Both the position numbers and the translations under genes were made by a program. A DNA stretch of 59,936 nucleotides from Armatimonadota bacterium (lineage in GTDB: Bacteria; Sysuimicrobiota; Sysuimicrobiia; Sysuimicrobiales; Humicultoraceae): the NCBI GenBank assembly GCA_031459855.1, contig JAVKHP010000001.1, forward strand, positions 1,765,906 through 1,825,841. The letters run 5' to 3'. Position 1 is the first letter of the stretch; each line of letters begins with the position of its first letter. Under the pieces are notes generated by a model. That model was not told where the DNA came from and searched no databases. It saw only the letters and a program-made list of their open reading frames with translations. Below are positions 41,258 through 49,887 of this stretch, one piece after another.

Positions 41258-41431
41258 TCAGCCGGCCACTTCCGCGAAGAAACGGTCAAGTGCCTTGGTG
41301 AGCGCCTTCAGATGCTTGGCGAGATCCTCGCTCGACGGGTACTTGGACAACGACTCCAGCTCCTTGGAGATGCGCGATACCTCGCGGCGCGCCTCGGCGG
41401 CCGCGTCGCGCACTTGCAGACGTACGGGCAT
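41258..41431 (-). CDS. Small helical (coiled-coil) protein, 57 residues
   Basis: It starts at ATG 41431 behind GGAGGGAC. The sequence is almost entirely amphipathic helix (EARREVSRISKELESLSKYP, EDLAKHLKALTKALDRFFAE) with two helices split by YPSS. It lies antisense between two plus-strand operons. No family is recognised. The good RBS and biased composition support a real gene. Confidence 0.6.
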   Translation of the reverse strand: MPVRLQVRDAAAEARREVSRISKELESLSKYPSSEDLAKHLKALTKALDRFFAEVAG

Positions 41432-41530
41432 GGCCGTCCCTCCGCAGCACCAGTGGTCTCTGCCATCTTGATTGCCACAAGAGCGCGGCGGCCCGCAAGA
41501 GGGGTGCCGGCGCCGGGGAGGACATAGCGC

Positions 41531-43063
41531 ATGGCCAGCACGGATCGCGCCTACCTGGCGGCCATCGACCAGGGCACGACCGGGACACGCTGTATCCTGT
41601 TCGACCTCGCCGGTGCCGTCGTGGCGTCGTCCTACCGCGAGCACGACCAGCACTTCCCGCAGCCGGGCTGGGTGGAGCACGACCCGATGCAGATCTGGGA
41701 CCGTACCCAGACGGTCGTCGCCGAGGCGCTGGCCGCCGCGCCCCGCGGTCAGCTGCTCGCGGTGGGCATCACCAACCAGCGCGAGACCACCGTCGCCTGG
41801 GACGGAGACACCGGCCGGTCGCTGTACCACGCCATCGTCTGGCAGGACGTGCGCACTGAGCGCGACTGCCAGGCGCTCATCGAGGCGGGGTGGGAGGACG
41901 ACGTGCGGCGACGGACCGGCCTGCCCATCAGCACGTACTTCTCGGCCACGAAGATCCGCTGGCTGCTGGCGCACGTCCCGGAGGTACGGGCCGCGGCCGC
42001 GGTCGGACGCTTGCGCCTGGGCACGATGGACACCTGGCTCGTCTGGCACCTCACGGGCGGCACCGCAGGCGGCGCGCACGTGACCGACCCCACCAACGCG
42101 TCGCGCACGCTGCTGTGCAACCTGGACACGCTGGCCTGGGATCCCGTGCTGCTGGACCGGTTCGGCGTGCCGGCCGCGGCGCTGCCGGAGATCCGGCCCT
42201 CCGTGCCCGCCGTGCCCTACGGGTTCACCGCGCCCGACGGCCCGTTCCGCGCCCGGGTGCCGGTGTGCGGCATCCTGGGGGACCAGCAGGCCGCCCTGGT
42301 GGGGCAGGCGTGCGTCGCGCCGGGCGATGCCAAGAACACCTACGGCACCGGGTCGTTCCTGCTGCAGCACGTGGGTCCCCGTCCGGCCTGGAGCACCCAC
42401 GGGCTGCTGGGGACGGCGGCGTACGTGGCGGCGCGGGCTGGCGGCGAGCCGGTGCGCGCCTACGCCCTGGAAGGGTCGATCGCCGTGACCGGCGCGGCGG
42501 TGCAGTGGCTGCGCGACAACCTGGGGCTGATCGCCTCGGCGGCGGAGACCGAGGCGCTGGCGCGATCGGTGCCCGATACCGGCGGCGTCTACTTCGTGCC
42601 GGCGTTCTCCGGGCTGTTCGCACCCTACTGGGACATGCGCGCTCGCGGGGCGATCGTGGGCCTGACGCGGTACGTCACGAAGGCGCACCTGGTGCGTGCG
42701 ACGCTGGAGGCGATCTGCTTCCAGAGCCGTGAGGTGCTCGACGCCATGGTGGCCGACAGCGGGCAGCCGGTCACGGTGCTCAAGGTCGACGGGGGCGCGG
42801 CGGCCAACGACTTCCTCATGCAGCTGCAGGCCGACATCCTGGGCGTGCCGGTGGTGCGGCCGGCGGTGCGCGAGACCACGTCGCTGGGCGCCGCCTACGC
42901 CGCCGGGCTGGCCGTGGGGGCGTTGCCGTCGCTGGAGGCCCTGCGGCAGCTGTGGCGCGCCGACCGCACCTTCGAGCCCGCCTGGGACGCCGGCCGGCGC
43001 GAGGAGGCGCTGCGCGGCTGGCGGCGCGCGGTGGAGCGGGCCCGGGGCTGGCTGGAAGGCTGA
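41531..43063 (+). CDS. glpK: Glycerol kinase
   Basis: This 510-residue FGGY kinase starts with the phosphate-binding AAIDQGTTGTRCILFD. It has QPGWVEHDP, GITNQRETTVAWD (glycerol-site Arg/Glu), DTWLVWHLTGG, GDQQAALVGQACV, KNTYGTGSFLL and the adenosine motif LKVDGGAAANDFLMQ, all typical of GlpK. It phosphorylates glycerol to glycerol-3-phosphate in the cytoplasm. No glpF or glpD is in view. It heads a plus-strand series running to RidA. Confidence 0.95.
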   Translation: MASTDRAYLAAIDQGTTGTRCILFDLAGAVVASSYREHDQHFPQPGWVEHDPMQIWDRTQTVVAEALAAAPRGQLLAVGITNQRETTVAWDGDTGRSLYHAIVWQDVRTERDCQALIEAGWEDDVRRRTGLPISTYFSATKIRWLLAHVPEVRAAAAVGRLRLGTMDTWLVWHLTGGTAGGAHVTDPTNASRTLLCNLDTLAWDPVLLDRFGVPAAALPEIRPSVPAVPYGFTAPDGPFRARVPVCGILGDQQAALVGQACVAPGDAKNTYGTGSFLLQHVGPRPAWSTHGLLGTAAYVAARAGGEPVRAYALEGSIAVTGAAVQWLRDNLGLIASAAETEALARSVPDTGGVYFVPAFSGLFAPYWDMRARGAIVGLTRYVTKAHLVRATLEAICFQSREVLDAMVADSGQPVTVLKVDGGAAANDFLMQLQADILGVPVVRPAVRETTSLGAAYAAGLAVGALPSLEALRQLWRADRTFEPAWDAGRREEALRGWRRAVERARGWLEG

Positions 43064-43068
43064 ACGCC

Positions 43069-43446
43069 GTGGTGCGGCTGAGCCGCAAGCGGTTCGAGCA
43101 GCTGGTGGCCGAGGCGTTGCGCCAGATCCCGCCGGAGTTCCAGCGGGCGCTGGACAACGTCGCGGTCGTCGTCGAGGCCTGGCCCACGGCAGAGCAGCTC
43201 GCCGAGGTGGGCCTGGATCCTGATGAGCTGCTGTTCGGGCTCTACCAGGGCACACCGCTGCCCCAGCGCAGCCCCCTGGAGCCCTACCGCCTGCCCGACG
43301 TCATCACGATCTTCCAGGGCCCCCTGGAAGAAGCGTGCGCCACCGAGGACGAGATGCGCGAGGAGATCCGCAAGACCGTGGTGCACGAGCTGGCGCACTA
43401 CTTCGGCTTCGACGAGGAGCGGCTGGAGGAGCTGGGCCTCGGGTAA
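43069..43446 (+). CDS. Minimal zincin metallopeptidase (PF06262 type)
   Basis: This 125-residue protein starts at GTG 43069, five nt after glpK. The C-terminus carries HELAHYFGFDEERLEELGLG, the HExxHxxGxxD zinc site (His106, Glu107, His110) of the small metallopeptidase family often found beside unrelated metabolic genes. The N-terminal FEQLVAEALRQIPPEF and LPDVITIFQGPLEE are family motifs. The substrate is unknown. The frame has a second stop 39 codons after the first, on the MBL start. Confidence 0.88.
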   Translation: MVRLSRKRFEQLVAEALRQIPPEFQRALDNVAVVVEAWPTAEQLAEVGLDPDELLFGLYQGTPLPQRSPLEPYRLPDVITIFQGPLEEACATEDEMREEIRKTVVHELAHYFGFDEERLEELGLG

Positions 43447-43577
43447 GGGCCACGGGCGGCCAGCCGACGGTCGCACGTTAGCGCATCCCCGGTTCCCGCA
43501 CGCGGCGCACGGGCACACGCAGCGCACGGGCAGGAGAGCGCCAGCGCTCACCGAACCCCTTGAGGGTGCCGGGGCCG

Positions 43578-44387
43578 ATGCACGCGTCGTCGTCCACCAC
43601 CCCCCTGCGCGCGCGGGTGCTCCGCAGCGGGAGCGCCGGCAACGCGGTGCTCGTGGAGACGGCGGGCGCCCGGGTGCTGATCGACGCGGGGCTGCCGGCC
43701 GACGCGCTGCTGCGCGCCCTGCGCGCCGCAGGCTCCACCCCGCTGGCGGCCATCCTGTTGACCCACGAGCACGACGACCACGCAAGGGGCGCGGTGGCCC
43801 TGGCGCGGGCTACGGGCGCGCCGATCTTCCTCACCGCGGCCACGCTACGCGCGTGCGGCGAGAGCCTGGCGGGGGTGCCCCACGAGGTGGTGGCGGTGGA
43901 GCGTCCGTTCGTCGTGGGCGGGGTCGAGGTCACGCCGTTTCCTGTCCCTCATGACGCCGCACAGCCCGTGGGGTTTGCGCTGACGCGCAACGGGACGCGC
44001 GTGGTCGTGGCCTGTGACCTCGGCGAGGTCACGTCCACGGTGCTCGACCACGCGCGGGGCGCCGACCTGCTGGTCATCGAGGCGAACTACGACGTCGGGC
44101 TGCTGGCGGTGTCACCGTACCCCTGGTTCCTCAAGAACCGCATCGCCGGGCCCCGCGGGCATCTCTCGAACGCGGCGGCGGCCAGGGCGGCCGTGGCCGC
44201 GGCCACGGGCCGGCCCCAGACCGTGCACCTGGTCCACCTGAGCGAGGTGAACAACCTGGCCCCGTTGGCCCGCGACCTTGTGCGCGCAGCGCTGGAGGCG
44301 GAAGGGCTGGCGGCGGTGCGCGTCGAGGCCGTCCGGCCTAACGCCGCCGGCCCATGGTGGCCGCCGGGCAGCACGCCCGCGGGATGA
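43578..44387 (+). CDS. MBL-fold metallo-hydrolase (YycJ/WalJ-like)
   Basis: This 269-residue beta-lactamase-fold protein has the metal motif LTHEHDDHARG, PHDAAQPVGF, VACDLGEVT and EANYD, matching YycJ/WalJ-type exonuclease-like hydrolases (cytoplasmic, two metals). The N-terminus reads LRSGSAGNAVLVE as in that family. Start ATG 43578 is chosen; a TTG at 43560 overlaps an in-frame TGA of the preceding gene. It ends by an ATGA overlap with the glycerate kinase gene. Confidence 0.85.
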   Translation: MHASSSTTPLRARVLRSGSAGNAVLVETAGARVLIDAGLPADALLRALRAAGSTPLAAILLTHEHDDHARGAVALARATGAPIFLTAATLRACGESLAGVPHEVVAVERPFVVGGVEVTPFPVPHDAAQPVGFALTRNGTRVVVACDLGEVTSTVLDHARGADLLVIEANYDVGLLAVSPYPWFLKNRIAGPRGHLSNAAAARAAVAAATGRPQTVHLVHLSEVNNLAPLARDLVRAALEAEGLAAVRVEAVRPNAAGPWWPPGSTPAG

Positions 44388-45748
44388 GGGTCGCGCCGGC
44401 GCTCTTCCACGGCGAGACGGTCACGCTGCGGCGCCACGCGGCGCAGATGCTGGAAGCGGCCGTGGCCGCCGCCGATCCTGCGGCGGCGGTGGCGCGCGTG
44501 CTCTGCCGCGAGGGCACCGTGCTGCGCGCCGGCGGCTGGACCTGCGACCTCCAGGCCGTGCGCCGCGTGGTCGTGGTGGGGGCGGGGAAGGGTGCCGTCC
44601 CCATGGCGCAGGCACTGGACGCGCTGGTGGGGCCGCAGCTGGCGGGCGGGCTCGTGGTGACGAAGTACGGGCACGGGGCGGCGTCGGGCCGCGTCGACGT
44701 GGTCGAGGCGGGGCACCCGCTGCCCGACGCCGCGGGCGAGCGCGCCGCGCGTCGCGTGCTGGCCATGGCGGAGGCTGCAGGCGCCGACGACCTGCTCGTC
44801 GTGGTGCTGTCCGGCGGCGGCTCGGCGCTGCTGCCGCTGCCGGCGCCCGGCGTGGCCCTGGAGGACAAGGTGGCCACCACCGATCTGTTGCTGCGCAGCG
44901 GGGCCACCATCACCGAGGTGAACACGGTGCGCAAGCACCTGTCGCGGATCAAGGGCGGGTGGCTGGCGCGCGCCGCCGCGCCCGCCCGGATCCTGACGCT
45001 GGTGCTCTCCGACGTCCTGGGGAACCCGCTCGATGCCATCGCATCGGGGCCGACGGTGCCCGACCCCACCACCTTCGCCGACGCGCTGGCGGTGGTCGAG
45101 CGCTACGGTCTGCGCGCCCGCCTGCCGGCCGCTGCCCGCGCGTACCTGGAGGCGGGAGCAGCCGGGGAGCGGCCCGAGACGCCCAAGCCCGACGACCCGG
45201 CCTTCGCGCGCGCCCACGCCACGGTGGTCGGCGACCTGCAGCTGGCGGTCGGTGCCGCGGCGGAACGGGCACGGTCGCTCGGCTACCGCGTGCGGACCTG
45301 CGGCACGGCGGTGCAGGGCGAGGCGCGCGCCGTGGGCGCCCGCTTTGGTGAGATGGTGCGCGACGTCCGCACGGCCGGCACGGCTGAGGCGGTCTGCCTC
45401 GTCATGGGCGGCGAGACCACCGTGACCGTGCGCGGCGGTGGCCGCGGCGGGCGCAACCAGGAGTTTGCGCTGGCGGCGGCGTGGCCCCTGGCGGGGGTGC
45501 CCGGGGTGCTGGTCGCCGCGTTCGGCACCGACGGGACCGACGGACCCACGGACGCGGCCGGCGCCGTGGCCGATGGCACGACGCTCGAGCGGGCACGCGC
45601 GCGGGGACTCGACCCCGCCCGGGCGCTGGCCGAGAACGACACGTACCCGTTCTTTGCGGCGCTGGGCGACCTGATCGTCACCGGGCCCACGCGGACCAAC
45701 GTGAACGACGTGTGGCTCGGGCTGGTCGCTCCGGAGACGGCCCCATGA
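44384..45748 (+). CDS. Glycerate 2-kinase (MOFRL/DUF4147 type)
   Basis: This 454-residue protein has the DUF4147 N-terminal domain (VVVVGAGKGAVPMAQALD, then VVLSGGGSALLP and VRKHLSRIKGGWLA) and the C-terminal MOFRL domain (GGETTVTVRGGGRGGRNQE, GTDGTDGPTDAAGA). It phosphorylates glycerate to 2-phosphoglycerate, feeding glycolysis. Its ATG overlaps the MBL stop, and its stop overlaps the first GlgA ATG. With glpK and lutABC it forms a C3-compound utilisation block. Confidence 0.92.
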   Translation: MRVAPALFHGETVTLRRHAAQMLEAAVAAADPAAAVARVLCREGTVLRAGGWTCDLQAVRRVVVVGAGKGAVPMAQALDALVGPQLAGGLVVTKYGHGAASGRVDVVEAGHPLPDAAGERAARRVLAMAEAAGADDLLVVVLSGGGSALLPLPAPGVALEDKVATTDLLLRSGATITEVNTVRKHLSRIKGGWLARAAAPARILTLVLSDVLGNPLDAIASGPTVPDPTTFADALAVVERYGLRARLPAAARAYLEAGAAGERPETPKPDDPAFARAHATVVGDLQLAVGAAAERARSLGYRVRTCGTAVQGEARAVGARFGEMVRDVRTAGTAEAVCLVMGGETTVTVRGGGRGGRNQEFALAAAWPLAGVPGVLVAAFGTDGTDGPTDAAGAVADGTTLERARARGLDPARALAENDTYPFFAALGDLIVTGPTRTNVNDVWLGLVAPETAP

Positions 45749-47211
45749 CTCCCGGGGGTGGCCCCATGGCCGTGCTGTTCTGCGTGGCCGAGGCTGTCCC
45801 GTTCGCCAAGGCCGGAGGACTGGCCGATGTCGCGGGCGCGCTGCCCGCGGCGCTGCGCCGCCTGGGACACGACGTGAGGGTGGTGCTCCCGTGCTACCGC
45901 GGCGTCCCCCGAGACGGCCTGACGGCGATCCGGACGGTGCACATCACGCTGGCCGGGCAGACGCTCGAGGTGACCCTCCTGGCGGGTCGGGGCAAGGACG
46001 ACGTGCCGTTCTTCTTCGTCGACGCGCCTGTGCTCTACGACCGGCCGGGCATCTACGGGGAAGAGGGCCGCGACTACCCCGACAACCTACTGCGCTTCGC
46101 GGTACTCTGTCGGGCGGCGCTCGCCATCGTCCGGGAGATCTGGAGGCCCGACCTCGTGCACTGCCACGACTGGCACACGGCGCTGCTGCCCGCCTACCTG
46201 CGCTGGGAAGGGCCCCGGCTGCCGACGCTGTTCACCGTCCACAACCTCGCGCACCAGGGGATCTTCCCCATCGGCGAGTTTCCCCTGACGGGCCTGCCGC
46301 CGGAGGCGTTCACACCCGACGGCGTGGAGTTCTTCGGCCAGGTGAACGTGGTGAAGGCGGGGCTGGTCTGGGCCGATCTGCTGAGCACGGTCAGCGAGAC
46401 CTACGCCCGCGAGATCCAGACGCCCGAGTACGGCATGGGTCTGGAGGGACTGCTGCGCGCCCGGCGCGCGGACCTGTTCGGCGTGCTCAACGGCGTGGAC
46501 TACACGCAGTGGGATCCCGCGACCGACCCCTACCTGGTGGCCCCCTACTCCGCCGACGACCTGTCGGGCAAAGCGCGCTGCAAGGCCGCCCTGCAGCGGG
46601 AGGTGGGGCTGGCTGATGCGCCGGAGGTGCCGCTGGCGGCGGTGATCGCCCGCCTGGTACCGCAAAAGGGGATCGACCTACTCCTCGACGCGCTGCCGGC
46701 CCTGGTGCGGGCGGGAATGCAGCTGGTGGTGCTCGGGACCGGCGACCCCGCGTTCGAGGAAGCGCTGCGTCGGGCCGAGCGCCGGTGGCCGGCGTCCGTG
46801 CGCGCGCGGATCGGCTTCGACGAGGGCCTGGCGCACCGCATCGAAGCCGGCGCCGACATCTTCCTGATGCCGTCGCGCTTCGAGCCCTCAGGGCTCAACC
46901 AGCTCTACAGCCTGCGCTACGGTACGGTGCCCGTCGTCCGCCGTACCGGCGGGCTCGCCGACAGCGTGGTGGACCTGACGCCGCAGACGCTGCAGGAAGG
47001 GCGCGCCACCGGGTTCGTGTTCGACGCCTACACGGTCGACGCGTTCCTGGCGGCGGTCGGCCGCGCTCTGGCCGCCTACCGCGATCCCGGCCTGTGGCGG
47101 TGGCTGCAGCAGACCGGGATGCGCCTGGATTTCTCGTGGGATCGGGCGGCGGAACGCTACGTCGCACTGTACGCCCTGACCCAGGAGCGGGCCGCAAGCC
47201 GCGTGGGGTAG
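45745..47211 (+). CDS. glgA: Glycogen synthase (ADP-glucose type)
   Basis: This GT5 enzyme is 488 residues from the ATG at 45745 (ATGA overlap), or 481 from ATG 45766, which has its own GGGGGTGG. It has the KAGGLADVAGALP ADP-glucose loop near residue 22, HCHDWHTALLP, TVHNLAHQGIFP, VNVVKAGLVWADLLSTVSETYAREIQ and the C-terminal SRFEPSGLNQLYSLRYG with the catalytic Glu. It transfers glucose from ADP-glucose to glycogen. No glgC, glgB or glgP is in view. Confidence 0.94.
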   Translation: MTPGGGPMAVLFCVAEAVPFAKAGGLADVAGALPAALRRLGHDVRVVLPCYRGVPRDGLTAIRTVHITLAGQTLEVTLLAGRGKDDVPFFFVDAPVLYDRPGIYGEEGRDYPDNLLRFAVLCRAALAIVREIWRPDLVHCHDWHTALLPAYLRWEGPRLPTLFTVHNLAHQGIFPIGEFPLTGLPPEAFTPDGVEFFGQVNVVKAGLVWADLLSTVSETYAREIQTPEYGMGLEGLLRARRADLFGVLNGVDYTQWDPATDPYLVAPYSADDLSGKARCKAALQREVGLADAPEVPLAAVIARLVPQKGIDLLLDALPALVRAGMQLVVLGTGDPAFEEALRRAERRWPASVRARIGFDEGLAHRIEAGADIFLMPSRFEPSGLNQLYSLRYGTVPVVRRTGGLADSVVDLTPQTLQEGRATGFVFDAYTVDAFLAAVGRALAAYRDPGLWRWLQQTGMRLDFSWDRAAERYVALYALTQERAASRVG

Positions 47212-47517
47212 CGGGTCCGGTGGGGGGCCAGCGAGGCGTCGCGTGCTGACCCTGGAGCTGCGGGGGTAGTGGCGTAGGGGATCCCCGGCGGCTGGCGAAC
47301 GAGAGCAGGGGTCGATGGGGTGCAGGCGTCTTCTCCGGTGTTCGAGCGGCGCGCAGGCCACGGCTGGCGCACCGCTGCGCGTGCTCCTCCGGGGCGTCGG
47401 CCCGCGTGCCACCTGCACCGCCGACATTGCTGCAGATGCCCTGCCGCTGCGCCTCGGTCCCCGTCCCGCGCTGGCTGACGGTGTCGGCGGAGGAACCGGG
47501 CGCGCGTAGGGACGAGC
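47212..47517. other. 306-nt spacer before lutA
   Basis: There is no recognised gene. An open frame from ATG 47315 to TAG 47509 (64 codons, Ala/Arg/Gly-rich) ends 8 nt before lutA; it has no family signature and may be another spacer frame. Confidence 0.4.
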
Positions 47518-48240
47518 GTGCGCACCGTCGCCCTCTTCGTCACCTGTCTCGTCGACCAGCTGTTCCCGCAGATCGGCGAGGCCGCAGTTTGCGTGCTGGA
47601 GCGCGCGGGCTGCGCCGTCAGGTTCCCGGCCGCCCAGACCTGCTGCGGGCAGGCCACGTTCAACGACGGCTTCTGGGACGACGCCCGGACGCTGGCCGCG
47701 CGTTTCCTCGACGTGTTCGCCGACGCGCCCGCGGTCGTAGCCCCCTCGGCGTCGTGCGCCGTGATGGTGCGCGAGTGGTACCCGCGGCTGTTCCGCGACG
47801 ACCCGACGCGGGCGGCGCGCGCAGCGGCCCTGGCCGGGCGCACCTACGAGTTGAGCGCGTTCCTGGTGCGCGTGCTGGAGCGCACTGACCTGGGAGCGCG
47901 CTTCGACGCCGCGGTCGCCTACCACCCTGCCTGCCACGGGCTGCGGGGGCTCGGGCTGCGTGAGGAGCCGCTGCGGCTGCTGCGGGCCGTCCGCGACCTG
48001 CGCCTGGTGGAGCTACCCCGGGCGGAGGAGTGCTGCGGGTTCGGCGGACTCTTTTCGGTGACGTTCGCGGCCGCCTCGGGCGCGATGCTGGCCAGCAAAC
48101 TCGATGCCCTCGAGGCCAGCGGCGCCGACGTCGTCACCGCTACCGACGCCTCGTGCCTGATGCACCTGGCGGGCGGGCTCGCGCGCCGCGGCAGCCGGGT
48201 GCGCGCGGTGCACCTGGCGGAGATCCTGGCGGCCACATGA
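47518..48240 (+). CDS. lutA: LutA-type (Fe-S)-binding lactate utilisation protein
   Basis: This 240-residue protein has two CCG (DUF3390-like) cysteine repeats: AQTCCGQATFNDG and EECCGFGGLFSV, with upstream PSASCAVM and YHPACHGLRGLG. The family forms an unusual 4Fe-4S or non-cubane cluster within the LutABC (LldEFG) complex that oxidises L-lactate to pyruvate. The GTG start is at 47518. The stop overlaps the ATG of a 24-codon relay to lutB. Confidence 0.93.
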   Translation: MRTVALFVTCLVDQLFPQIGEAAVCVLERAGCAVRFPAAQTCCGQATFNDGFWDDARTLAARFLDVFADAPAVVAPSASCAVMVREWYPRLFRDDPTRAARAAALAGRTYELSAFLVRVLERTDLGARFDAAVAYHPACHGLRGLGLREEPLRLLRAVRDLRLVELPRAEECCGFGGLFSVTFAAASGAMLASKLDALEASGADVVTATDASCLMHLAGGLARRGSRVRAVHLAEILAAT

Positions 48241-48311
48241 GCGGCGCGGCAGCGGCAGCCCCGGGCGCCCCGAATCGCCGCAGGGGAGGGAGTGCACCGT
48301 GGAGGCCATGA
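48237..48311 (+). other. Relay mini-ORF, 24 codons (lutA to lutB)
   Basis: ATG 48237 overlaps the lutA TGA. The mini-ORF TGA (48309-48311) overlaps the lutB ATG at 48308. The junctions GGCGGCCACATGAGC and GGAGGCCATGAGC are 71 bp apart, consistent with tandem duplication. It contains the lutB Shine-Dalgarno (GGGAGGGAG). Confidence 0.45.
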
Positions 48312-49789
48312 GCCCCGTCCAGGCCACTGGTGGCGGCAGCCAGCCGGTGGCCGTCCCAGACGCCGGCGACCACGCCGTGCAGCCGCGCATCGACGTGCGC
48401 GGCAACCTAGCGCGCGCGCTGCGTGACCCCACGCTGCAAACCGCGCTCGGCCGGGCGCTGCCGGGGTTCCGGCGCATGCGGGCCGGCGCGGTGGCCGAGG
48501 TGCCCGAGTGGGAGTCGCTGCGCCAGCTCGCTGCCCAGATCAAGGACCACACCCTGGCCCACCTCGACCGCTACCTCGCGCAGCTGGAGGCTGCCGTCGC
48601 GACCGCGGGCGGCCAGGTGCACTGGGCGGACGATGCGGTCGAGGCGCGACGCGTCATCGTCGCCCTGGCGCGGGCACGCGGGGTGCAGCGCGTGGTGAAG
48701 AGCAAGTCCATGGTCACCGAGGAGATCGGCCTGAACGCCGCGCTGGAGGCCGCGGGCGTGCGGGTGGTCGAGACCGACCTGGGCGAGTACGTGCTGCAGC
48801 TCGCCGGCGAGGCCCCCAGCCACCTCATCGCCCCGATGCTGCACAAGCCCATCGAGGCTGTCAGCGAGCTGTTCGCCGCCAGGCTGGGCGCACCGCGCTC
48901 CACCCGGGCCGAGGAGCTGAACCGGGTGGCCCGCACGGCGCTGCGGGGCGAGTTCCTGGCCGCCCCGATGGGCATCACCGGCGTCAACTTCGCGGTGGCC
49001 GAGACCGGCACGCTCGTGCTGGTGGAGAACGAGGGCAACGCGCGCCTGGTCACCGCGTGCCCGCGCATCCACGTGGCGGTGATGGGCATCGAGAAGGTGC
49101 TGCCGCGCCTGGCCGATCTGGGAGTCTTCCTGCGGCTGCTGGCCCGCAGTGCCACCGGGCAGCGCGCCAGCGTCTACGTCTCGCTGCTGACCGGGCCGCG
49201 GCGGCCCGGCGAGACCGACGGCCCCGAGGAGCTGCACCTGGTGCTGGTGGACAACGGCCGCACGCGCCTGCTGGCCGATCCGGACCTGCGCGAGGCGCTG
49301 CGGTGCATTCGCTGCGGCGCCTGCCTCAACGTCTGCCCCATCTTCGAGCGCGCCGGCGGGCACGCCTACGGCTCGGTGTACGCCGGGCCGATCGGCGCCG
49401 TGCTCACGCCGGCCCTGTGGGGACTCGAACCCGCGCACGAGCTGCCCTTCGCCAGCACGCTGTGCGGCGCGTGCGGCGAGGTGTGTCCGGTGCGCATCGA
49501 CCTGCCCCGGCTGCTGCTGGAGCTGCGGGCCCGGGCGGTGCGTGCGGGCCTGGTCGACCGCACGGATCGCCTGGTGGCCCGTCTGTGGACGTCCGTTATG
49601 CGCAGCCCCACGCGCCTCCAGCTGGCCGGGTGGCTCGCGCGGGTGCTCCAGTGGCCGCTGGTACGCCACGGCCGCATCGACTGGCTCCCCCCGCCGCTGG
49701 CAGGGTGGACCGCGTACCGCAGCGCGCCGCCGCTGGCGGCGGTGCCGTTCCGGGCGCGCTGGCGGCTGCGGCGAGGATCCGGCGCGTGA
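48308..49789 (+). CDS. lutB: LutB-type iron-sulfur lactate utilisation protein
   Basis: This 493-residue protein has a LUD domain in the N-terminal two thirds (KSKSMVTEEIGLNAALEAAG, GVNFAVAETGTLVLVENEGN) followed by a ferredoxin-like pair: CIRCGACLNVCPIF and CGACGEVCPVRIDLP. The tail is helical (ARLWTSVMRSPTRLQLAG). It passes electrons from LutA to the quinone pool. Start ATG 48308 agrees with the junction repeat; a GTG at 48299 is in frame. Confidence 0.94.
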   Translation: MSPVQATGGGSQPVAVPDAGDHAVQPRIDVRGNLARALRDPTLQTALGRALPGFRRMRAGAVAEVPEWESLRQLAAQIKDHTLAHLDRYLAQLEAAVATAGGQVHWADDAVEARRVIVALARARGVQRVVKSKSMVTEEIGLNAALEAAGVRVVETDLGEYVLQLAGEAPSHLIAPMLHKPIEAVSELFAARLGAPRSTRAEELNRVARTALRGEFLAAPMGITGVNFAVAETGTLVLVENEGNARLVTACPRIHVAVMGIEKVLPRLADLGVFLRLLARSATGQRASVYVSLLTGPRRPGETDGPEELHLVLVDNGRTRLLADPDLREALRCIRCGACLNVCPIFERAGGHAYGSVYAGPIGAVLTPALWGLEPAHELPFASTLCGACGEVCPVRIDLPRLLLELRARAVRAGLVDRTDRLVARLWTSVMRSPTRLQLAGWLARVLQWPLVRHGRIDWLPPPLAGWTAYRSAPPLAAVPFRARWRLRRGSGA

Positions 49790-49887
49790 CCGGCGGGCGC
49801 ACGGCGTCTTTGGTGCCGGGGCGCGTGTGGCGTGCGGCCCTCACGGCGGGGTGCTGCCGGCACCACCGCGGAGGATCGCGCGCGTGA
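49786..49887 (+). other. Relay mini-ORF, 33 codons (lutB to lutC)
   Basis: GTG 49786 overlaps the lutB stop; TGA 49885-49887 overlaps the lutC GTG at 49884. GAGGATCC-GGCGCGTGA at 49773 and GAGGATCGCGCGCGTGA at 49871 are 98 bp apart, again a repeated junction. Confidence 0.45.

Noticed and set aside
47315-47509. A 64-codon gene before lutA
   Set aside because: It has no RBS, no family signature and a composition like the shadow frames. I mention it only as part of the spacer.
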